From NCBI GenBank assembly GCA_003646525.1, contig QMKU01000068.1:1-6995 (forward strand): a DNA stretch of 6,995 nucleotides, read 5' to 3'. The notes beneath the pieces were generated by a model that made no database searches, was not told where the DNA came from, and saw only the letters and a list, made by a program, of their open reading frames with translations. This DNA comes from Campylobacterota bacterium. GTDB taxonomy: Bacteria > Campylobacterota > Campylobacteria > Campylobacterales > Sulfurovaceae. Below, in pieces: positions 6,836-6,995 of this stretch. The translations under genes were made by a program, and so were the position numbers. How positions within the stretch are numbered: the stretch's first letter is position 1; the number at the start of each line of letters is the position of its first letter.

Positions 6836-6882
6836 GGAGCAGGGACTTTAGTCCCGTTTTATGGGACTAAAGTCCCTGCTCC
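6836..6882. repeat. Perfect 20-bp inverted repeat, REP/BIME-like element
   Basis: The arms 6836-6855 and 6863-6882 are exactly complementary over 20 bp, with a 7-nt loop (GTTTTAT). Each arm is itself a small hairpin, GGGACT-TT-AGTCCC on the left and GGGACT-AA-AGTCCC on the right, preceded on its outer side by GGAG and one C (on the minus strand for the right arm). Two opposed hairpin units, each with a G-rich tetranucleotide at its foot, is the form of a BIME made of two REP sequences, which are moved by REP-associated Y1 transposases. It could also act as a transcription terminator or mRNA-stabilising hairpin after the ATPase gene, but no T-run directly follows the stem. The flanks (6787-6835 and 6883-6890) show nothing recognisable. 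Confidence 0.85.
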
Positions 6883-6899
6883 AAGTATCTATTTTTTGG

Positions 6900-6905
6900 T
6901 ATTAT
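6900..6905 (+). promoter_or_regulatory. Probable -10 box of the peptidyl-prolyl isomerase gene
   Basis: TATTAT preceded directly by six T and GG, the same style as the dnaG promoter (T-run, GG, then -10). The predicted start near 6912 gives a leader of about 19 nt that contains the Shine-Dalgarno. Confidence 0.45.
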
Positions 6906-6919
6906 TAAATAATAAACAA

Positions 6920-6924
6920 AAGGA
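6920..6924 (+). promoter_or_regulatory. Ribosome binding site of the peptidyl-prolyl isomerase gene
   Basis: AAGGA, 6 nt before the ATG at 6931. It fixes the start of a gene of which only 65 bases are visible. Confidence 0.7.
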
Positions 6925-6930
6925 AAACAG

Positions 6931-6995
6931 ATGGCAACAGCAAGTGCAAGACATATTTTAGTAAATGATGAATCAAAATGTATGGATCTCAAAGA
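6931..6995 (+). CDS. Small parvulin-type peptidyl-prolyl isomerase, 5' end only (partial)
   Basis: Twenty-one complete codons are visible before the window ends, starting MATASARHILVNDE and continuing into SKCMDLK. The ARHILV segment, with its His followed by a beta strand and then an acidic/lysine-rich helix, is the opening of the single-domain cytoplasmic parvulins such as E. coli PpiC (about 93 residues), which isomerise peptide bonds before proline. No signal peptide is present, in line with a cytoplasmic protein. The gene has its own Shine-Dalgarno and probably its own promoter, so it is likely independent of the dnaG transcript. The call rests on a short stretch and the catalytic residues further on cannot be seen. 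Confidence 0.7.
   Translation, partial: MATASARHILVNDESKCMDLK

Noticed and set aside
6836..6897. Classic Rho-independent terminator after the ATPase gene
   Set aside because: The stem is strong but the T-run starts about 10 nt after it, and that run fits better as part of the next gene's promoter. A terminator role is not excluded.

Overview
The window looks like housekeeping chromosome from a Campylobacterota (epsilonproteobacterial) organism, probably a free-living Sulfurovum/Sulfurimonas-type lineage rather than a Campylobacter or Helicobacter pathogen. This rests on the protein sequences and on gene order: a TPR protein, rnc and aroC lie divergent from dnaG, which I recall as the arrangement around Cj1633-Cj1638 in Campylobacter jejuni. 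The genus is inference. I see no insertion sequence, CRISPR array, prophage gene, rRNA or tRNA gene.

Left half (1-4087, minus strand). Read in the direction of transcription, four genes are packed closely: a membrane-anchored TPR protein with a C-terminal four-cysteine zinc ribbon, laid out like LapB/YciM; rnc (RNase III); aroC (chorismate synthase); and a membrane-anchored protein resembling YdgA/DUF945 that runs off the left edge. The last gene is open to base 1 and has no visible stop. Gaps are 51, 8 and 23 bp with no terminator, so this reads as one operon. The rnhA gene that I recall between the TPR gene and rnc in relatives is absent.

Centre (4088-4160). A 73-bp divergent promoter region has a perfect TATAAT on each strand. 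Placing the promoters changes two starts. The TPR gene most likely starts at a GTG (4087), which gives a 24-nt leader with a Shine-Dalgarno. dnaG most likely starts at ATG 4161, right where its transcript should begin, so its mRNA may be leaderless. Longer open frames for both genes would run through the promoters.

Right half (4161-6786, plus strand). dnaG (primase) overlaps by 23 bp a gene for an MnmA-like PP-loop ATPase whose C-terminus resembles an NFACT-R (DUF814) RNA-binding domain. The two are probably translationally coupled.

Right end (6787-6995). A short intergenic region holds a 47-bp element: a perfect 20-bp inverted repeat with a 7-nt loop, in which each arm is itself a small hairpin. 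It looks like a pair of opposed REP units (BIME-like) and is the least explained structure here. A promoter and a Shine-Dalgarno then lead into the first 21 codons of a small parvulin-type peptidyl-prolyl isomerase, cut by the right edge.
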